Shown here: positions 57,696-64,000 of the stretch, piece by piece
How the letters are laid out: each line of letters opens with the position of its first letter
How positions within the stretch are numbered: position 1 is the stretch's first letter
Source of the DNA: Hydractinia symbiolongicarpus
Taxonomy: Eukaryota > Cnidaria > Hydrozoa > Anthoathecata > Hydractiniidae
Assembly: GCF_029227915.1 (NCBI RefSeq)
Contig: NC_079881.1
Location: forward strand, 30,047,501 to 30,111,500
Reading direction: 5' to 3'
DNA length: 64,000 bases
Notes under the pieces: model-generated
The model's input: only the letters and a program-made list of their open reading frames with translations
Told to the model about the DNA's origin: nothing
Database searches by the model: none
Made by a program: the position numbers and the translations under genes

Positions 57696-60640
57696 TTTTC
57701 AGAAATGTTTTCATTTTTGATGAGACGCTTAATGAAAGTGGTTTAATCGCCGGCAAACGAAAACCTGCGATTTCCCGTAAATCCCAGACTCGGCCCGTAT
57801 AGTCAAAAGTATACAAAGAAAGAACCCAGGGTGTAAACTCATTTCGCGAACGATTTTTTAAATTATTTTTTCACCACTACAACGCATGAGACTTGTAGTT
57901 TTTAAAAATGTTTTCATTTTTGATGAGACGCTGAATAAAAGAAGTTTAATCGCCGGCAAACGAAAATCTGCGATTTCCCGTAAATCCCGGTCTCGGCCCG
58001 TATAGTCAAAAGTATACAACGAAAGTACCCAGTGAGTAAACTCATTTCCCTAACGAAGTTTTAAATTATTTTTTCACCACTAAAACGCATGAGACTTGTA
58101 GTTTTCAAAAATGTTTTCATTTTTGATGAGACGCTGAATAAAAGAACTTTAATCGCCGGCAAACGAAAACCTGCAATTTCCCGTAAATCCCGGACTTGGC
58201 CCGTATAGTCAAAAGTATACAAAGATAGTACCCAGGGAGTAAACTCATTTCCCGAACGATTTTTTAATTTATTTTTTCACCACTAAAACGCATGAGACTT
58301 GTAGTTTTCAAAATTTTTTCATTTTTGATGAGACGCTGAATAAAAGAAGTTTAATCGCCGGCAAACGAAAACCTGCGATTTCCCGTAAATCCCGGACTCG
58401 GCCCGTATAGTAAAAAGTAGATAAAGAAAGTACCCAGGGAGTAAACTCATTTCTCGAACGAGTTTTTAAATTATTTTTTCACCACTAAAACACATGAGAC
58501 TTGTAGTTTTCAGAAATCTTTTCATTTTTGATGAGACGCTTAATGAAAGTGGTTTAATCGCCGGCAAACGAAAACCTGCGATTTCCCGTAAATCCCAGAC
58601 TCGGCCCGTATAGTCAAAAGTATACAAAGAAAGAACCCAGGGTGTAAACTCATTTCGCGAACGATTTTTTAAATTATTTTTTCACCACTACAACGCATGA
58701 GACTTGTAGTTTTTAAAAATGTTTTCATTTTTGATGAGACGCTGAATAAAAGAAGTTTAATCGCCGGCAAACGAAAACCTGCAATTTCCCGTAAATCCCG
58801 GACTTGGCCCGTATAGTCAAAAGTATACAAAGATAGTACCCAGGGAGTAAACTCATTTCCCGAACGATTTTTTAATTTATTTTTTCACCACTAAAACGCA
58901 TGAGACTTGTAGTTTTCAAAATTTTTTCATTTTTGATGAGACGCTGAATAAAAGAAGTTTAATCGCCGGCAAACGAAAACCTGCGATTTCCCGTAAATCC
59001 CGGACTCGGCCCGTATAGTAAAAAGTAGATAAAGAAAGTACCCAGGGAGTAAACTCATTTCTCGAACGAGTTTTTAAATTATTTTTTCACCACTAAAACG
59101 CATGAGACTTGTAGTTTTCAGAAATCTTTTCATTTTTGATGAGACGCTTAATGAAAGTGGTTTAATCGCCGGCAAACGAAAACCTGCGATTTCCCGTAAA
59201 TCCCAGACTCGGCCCGTATAGTCAAAAGTATACAAAGAAAGAACCCAGGGTGTAAACTCATTTCGCGAACGATTTTTTAAATTATTTTTTCACCACTACA
59301 ACGCATGAGACTTGTAGTTTTTAAAAATGTTTTCATTTTTGATGAAACGCTGAATAAAAGAAGTTTAATCGCCGGCAAACGAAAACCCGCGATTTCCCGT
59401 AAATCCCGGACTCGGCCCGTATAGTCAAAAGTATACAAAGAAAGTACCCAGGGAGTAAACTCATTTCCCGAACGATTTTTTAAATTATTTTTTCACCACT
59501 ACAACGCATGAGACTTGTAGTTTTCAAAAATGTTTTCATTTTTGATGAGACGCTGAATAAAAGAAGTTTAATCGCCGGCAAACGAAAACCTGCGATTTCT
59601 CGTAAATCCCGGACTCGGCCCGTATAGTCAAAAGTATCCAAAGAAAGTACCCAGGGTGTAAACTCATTTCCCGAACGATTTTTTAAATTGTTTTTTCACC
59701 ACTAAAACGCATGAGACTTGTAGTTTTTAAAAATGTTTTCATTTTTGATGAGACGCTTAATAAAAGAGGTTTAATCACCGGCAAACGAAATCCCGCGATT
59801 TTCCGTAAATCCGGGGCTTGGCCCGTATAGTCGAATGTATACAAAGAAAGTACCCAGGAAGTAAACTCATTTCCCGAACGATTTTTTAAATTGTTTTTTC
59901 ACCACTAAAACGCAGGAGACTTGTAGTTTTTAAAAATGTTTTCATTTTTGATGAGACGCTTAATAAAAGAGGTTTAATCACCGGCAAACGAAATCCCGCG
60001 ATTTTCCGTAAATCCGGGGCTTGGCCCGTATAGTCGAATGTATACAAAGAAAGTACCCAGGAAGTAAACTCATTTCCCGAACGATTTTTTAAATTTTTTT
60101 TTCACCACAAAAATGCATGAGACTTGTAGTTTTCAAAAATGTTTTCATTTTTGATGAGACGCTGAATAAAAGAAGTTTAATCGCCGGCAAACGAAAACCT
60201 GCGATTTCCCGTAAATCCCGGACTCGGCCCGTATAGTCAAAAGTATCCAAAGAAAGTACCCTGGGTGTAAACTCATTTCCCGAACGATTTTTTTAAATTA
60301 TTATCTCACCACTAAAGCCAATGAGACTTGTAGTTTTTAAAAATGTTTTCATTTTTGATGAGACGCTTAATAAAAGAGGTTTAATCGCCGGCAAACGAAA
60401 TCCCGCGATTTCCCGTAAATCCCGGCTTGGCCCGTATAGTCAAAAATATACAAGGAAAGTACCCAGTGAGTAAACTCATTTCCCTAACGAAGTTTTAAAT
60501 TATTTTCTCACCACTAAAACGCATGAGACTTGTAGTTTTCAAAAATGTTTTCATTTTTGATGAGACGCTAAATAAAAGAAGTTTAATCGCCGGCAAACGA
60601 AAACCTGCGATTTCCCGTAAATCCCGGACTCGGCCCGTAT
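57600..60640 (+). repeat. 15-mer HOR unit (about 3.04 kb), first copy
   Basis: GTAGACAAAAAAAG at 57,606 recurs at 60,649 (offset 3043). Inside it a shorter 3-mer step (608 bp) repeats the CAAAATTTTTTCATTTTTG monomer (58,309 and 58,917). It ends with the CGATTTTTTTAAATTATTATCTC monomer (seven T) near 60,288 and the CCCGGCTTGG monomer. Confidence 0.8.
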
Positions 60641-63440
60641 AGTCAAAAGTAGACAAAAAAAGTACCCAGGGAGTAAACTCATTGCCCGAACGATTTTTTA
60701 AATTATTTTTTCACCACTAAAACGCATGAGACTTGTAGTTTTCAGAAATGTTTTCATTTTTGATGAGACGCTTAATGAAAGTGGTTTAATCGCCGGCAAA
60801 CGAAAACCTGCGATTTCCCGTAAATCCCAGACTCGGCCCGTATAGTCAAAAGTATACAAAGAAAGAACCCAGGGTGTAAACTCATTTCGCGAACGATTTT
60901 TTAAATTATTTTTTCACCACTACAACGCATGAGACTTGTAGTTTTTAAAAATGTTTTCATTTTTGATGAGACGCTGAATAAAAGAAGTTTAATCGCCGGC
61001 AAACGAAAATCTGCGATTTCCCGTAAATCCCGGTCTCGGCCCGTATAGTCAAAAGTATACAACGAAAGTACCCATTGAGTAAACTCATTTCCCTAACGAA
61101 GTTTTAAATTATTTTTTCACCACTAAAACGCATGAGACTTGTAGTTTTCAAAAATGTTTTCATTTTTGATGAGACGCTGAATAAAAGAAGTTTAATCGCC
61201 GGCAAACGAAAACCTGCAATTTCCCGTAAATCCCGGACTTGGCCCGTATAGTCAAAAGTATACAAAGATAGTACCCAGGGAGTAAACTCATTTCCCGAAC
61301 GATTTTTAATTTATTTTTTCACCACTAAAACGCATGAGACTTGTAGTTTTTAAAATTTTTTCATTTTTGATGAGACGCTGAATAAAAGAAGTTTAATCGC
61401 CGGCAAACGAAAACCTGCGATTTCCCGTAAATCCCGGACTCGGCCCGTATAGTAAAAAGTAGATAAAGAAAGTACCCAGGGAGTAAACTCATTTCTCGAA
61501 CGAGTTTTTAAATTATTTTTTCGCCACTAAAACGCATGAGACTTGTAGTTTTCAGAAATATTTTCATTTTTGATGAGACGCCTAATGAAAGTGGTTTAAT
61601 CGCCGGCAAACGAAAACCTGCGATTTCCCGTAAATCCCAGACTCGGCCCGTATAGTCAAAAGTATACAAAGAAAGAACCCAGGGTGTAAACTCATTTCGC
61701 GAACGATTTTTTAAATTATTTTTTCACCACTACAACGCATGAGACTTGTAGTTTTTAAAAATGTTTTCATTTTTGATGAAACGCTGAATAAAAGAAGTTT
61801 AATCGCCGGCAAACGAAAACCCGCGATTTCCCGTAAATCCCGGACTCGGCCCGTATAGTCAAAAGTATACAAAGAAAGTACCCAGGGAGTAAACTCATTT
61901 CCCGAACGATTTTTTAAATTATTTTTTCACCACTACAACGCATGAGACTTGTAGTTTTCAAAAATGTTTTCATTTTTGATGAGACGCTGAATAAAAGAAG
62001 TTTAATCGCCGGCAAACGAAAACCTGCGATTTCTCGTAAATCCCGGACTCGGCCCGTATAGTCAAAAGTATCCAAAGAAAGTACCCAGGGTGTAAACTCA
62101 TTTCCCGAACGATTTTTTAAATTGTTTTTTCACCACTAAAACGCATGAGACTTGTAGTTTTTAAAAATGTTTTCATTTTTGATGAGACGCTTAATAAAAG
62201 AGGTTTAATCACCGGCAAACGAAATCCCTCGATTTTCCGTAAATCCGGGGCTTGGCCCGTATAGTCGAATGTATACAAAGAAAGTACCCAGGAAGTAAAC
62301 TCATTTCCCGAACGATTTTTTAAATTTTTTTTTCACCACTAAAATGCATGAGACTTGTAGTTTTCAAAAATGTTTTCATTTTTGATGAGACGCTGAATAA
62401 AAGAAGTTTAATCGCCGGCAAACGAAAACCTGCGATTTCCCGTAAATCCCGGACGCGGCCCGTATAGTCAAAAGTATCCAAAGAAAGTACCCGGGGTGTA
62501 AACTCATTTCTCGAACGATTTTTTAAATTATTATCTCACCACTAAAGCCCATGAGACTTGTAGTTTTCAGAAATCTTTTCATTTTTGATGAGACGCTTAA
62601 TGAAAGTGGTTTAATCGCCGGCAAACGAAAACCTGCGATTTCTCGTAAATCCCGGACTCGGCCCGTATAGTCAAAACTATCCAAAGAAAGTACCCAGGGT
62701 GTAAACTCATTTCCCGAACGATTTTTTAAATTGTTTTTTCACCACTAAAACGCAGGAGACTTGTAGTTTTTAAAAATGTTTTCATTTTTGATGAGACGCT
62801 TAATAAAAGAGGTTTAATCACCGGCAAACGAAATCCCGCGATTTTCCGTAAATCCGGGGCTTGGCCCGTATAGTCGAATGTATACAAAGAAAGTACCCAG
62901 GAAGTAAACTCATTTCCCGAACGATTTTTTAAATTTTTTTTTCACCACTAAAATGCATGAGACTTGTAGTTTTCAAAAATGTTTTCATTTTTGATGAGAC
63001 GCTGAATAAAAGAAGTTTAATCGCCGGCAAACGAAAACCTGCGATTTCCCGTAAATCTCAGACTCGGCCCGTATAGTCAAAAGTATCCAAAGAAAGTACC
63101 CGGGGTGTAAACTCATTTCCCGAACGATTTTTTTAAATTATTATCTCACCACTAAAGCCCATGAGACTTGTAGTTTTTAAAAATGTTTTCATTTTTGATG
63201 AGACGCTTAATAAAAGAGGTTTAATCGCCGGCAAACGAAATCCCGCGATTTCCCGTAAATCCCGGCTTGGCCCGTATAGTCAAAAATATACAAGGAAAGT
63301 ACCCAGTGAGTAAACTCATTTCCCTAACGAAGTTTTAAATTATTTTTTCACCACTAAAACGCATGAGACTTGTAGTTTTCAAAAATGTTTTCATTTTTGA
63401 TGAGACGCTAAATAAAAGAAGTTTAATCGCCGGCAAACGA
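60641..63440 (+). repeat. 14-mer HOR unit (about 2.84 kb), second copy
   Basis: It follows the previous unit with changing offsets: 3043 until about 61.77 kb, 2434 until about 62.3 kb, and 2840 from 62.7 kb. In this stretch CGCAGGAGAC (59,911/62,751), the seven-T tract and CCCGGCTTGG all recur. The changing offset shows single and multiple monomers gained or lost between two otherwise parallel units. Confidence 0.78.
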
Positions 63441-64000
63441 AAATCTGCGATTTCCCGTAAATCCCGGTCTCGGCCCGTATAGTCAAAAGTATACAACGAA
63501 AGTACCCAGTGAGTAAACTCATTTCCCTAACGAAGTTTTAAATTATTTTTTCACCACTAAAACGCATGAGACTTGTAGTTTTCAAAAATGTTTTCATTTT
63601 TGATGAGACGCTGAATAAAAGAAGTTTAATCGCCGGCAAACGAAAACCTGCGATTTCCCGTAAATCCCGTACTCGGCCCGTATAGTCAAAAGTATACAAA
63701 GAAAGAACCCAAGGTGTAAACTCATTTCGCGAACGATTTTTTAAATTATTTTTTCACCACTACAACGCATGAGACTTGTAGTTTTTAAAAATGTTTTCAT
63801 TTTTGATGAGACGCTGAATAAAAGAAGTTTAATCGCCGGCAAACGAAAACCCGCGATTTCCCGTAAATCCCGGACTCGGCCCGTATAGTCAAAAGTATAC
63901 AAAGAAAGTACCCAGGGAGTAAACTCATTTCCCGAACGATTTTTTAAATTATTTTTTCACCACTACAACGCATGAGACTTGTAGTTTTTAAAAATGTTTT
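63441..64000 (+). repeat. Start of a further HOR unit, cut by the window end
   Basis: Monomers with TATACAACGAAAG, CCCTAACGAAGTTTTAAA and CGCGAACG/TACAACG repeat the order seen near 58.0 and 61.05 kb. The last monomer (63,917 onward) is truncated at 84 bp by the end of the window, so the array continues beyond it. Confidence 0.8.

Larger units (their letters stand above)
1..64000 (+). repeat. Uninterrupted tandem satellite array, 203-bp monomer
   Basis: The window is filled by head-to-tail copies of a monomer of about 203 bp, all in one orientation. Taking GAGTAAACTC as the arbitrary phase, monomers start at 1, 204, 3654, 3857 and so on to 63,917, giving about 315 full copies and an 84-bp partial one. 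Total drift from exact 203-bp spacing is only about 29 bp, explained by scattered small indels, so there is no room for an inserted element. By eye, adjacent monomers differ at several percent of positions, whereas monomers one HOR period apart can be nearly identical. Such arrays are known from centromeric and other constitutive heterochromatin. Chromosomal location and species cannot be told from the sequence. Confidence 0.98.

Noticed and set aside
1-64000. CRISPR array
   Set aside because: Repeat units are about 203 bp and contiguous with no unique spacers, and no cas-like genes are present.
1-64000. Transposon or retroelement insertion
   Set aside because: The 203-bp register is kept throughout with only a few bases of drift. 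There are no target-site duplications, terminal repeats or transposase or polymerase frames.
1-64000. Ribosomal intergenic spacer repeats, tRNA or 5S-type repeats
   Set aside because: No rRNA segment interrupts the array. I saw no convincing paired box A and box B promoter and no tRNA-like cloverleaf in the monomer.
1-64000. Telomeric or simple-sequence DNA
   Set aside because: No TTAGGG, TTTAGGG or TTAGG runs and no microsatellite expansion. The longest homopolymers are T runs of about nine or ten inside monomers.

Overview
The whole 64 kb is one uninterrupted satellite-DNA array. A monomer of about 203 bp is repeated head to tail in a single orientation from the first base to the last: about 315 complete monomers plus a final partial one starting at 63,917 (mean period about 202.9 bp). 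I found no gene, RNA gene, transposon, CRISPR array, inversion or unique sequence. The many 60-120 residue open frames on both strands are by-products of the repeat. A typical monomer is about 37% GC with about 12 CpG dinucleotides, near 1.7 times expectation.

Long homogeneous tandem arrays with higher-order repeat (HOR) structure are typical of eukaryotic centromeric, pericentromeric or subtelomeric heterochromatin, so I read this as a eukaryotic satellite block, possibly centromeric. I do not recognise the family and cannot name the organism. The lack of CpG depletion argues weakly against a lineage with heavy germline CpG methylation.

Layout. 1-13.4 kb: HORs of about 9-14 monomers, punctuated by a marker monomer at 1, 3654, 5683, 7916, 10757 and 12582, with a 1624-bp (8-mer) tandem duplication at 0.46-3.71 kb. 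13.2-15.6 kb: 609-bp trimers, then a subfamily carrying TTCTGATGAG. 15.7-18.2 kb: 1218-bp (6-mer) tandem duplication. 18.2-21.7 kb: an 8-mer duplication at a 1623-bp offset. 21.7-25.4 kb: 406-bp dimers. 24.0-27.3 kb is the counterpart of 35.95-39.3 kb at an offset of about 11.97 kb. Between them, 27.2-36 kb is filled by nested 3-, 4-, 8- and 9-mer duplications whose copies are almost identical, apparently the most recently expanded part. 39.2-50 kb: an 812-bp (4-mer) HOR, carried along in larger duplications at offsets of 4263, 4669 and 2640 bp. 49.1-52.0 kb recurs at 54.8-57.7 kb (offset about 5.68 kb), with an 809-bp tandem 4-mer at 53.8-55.4 kb. 57.6-64 kb: HOR copies at offsets of about 2.4-3.0 kb.

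Two features inside the monomer stand out. One is a conserved dyad at monomer positions 72-93, with 9-bp perfect arms around a TTTT loop in the best class. The other is a smaller hairpin, CGGGC-TTG-GCCCG, at positions 158-170, present only in one sequence class. Several HOR junctions fall inside chimeric monomers, so unequal exchange within the monomer can be read directly from the sequence.
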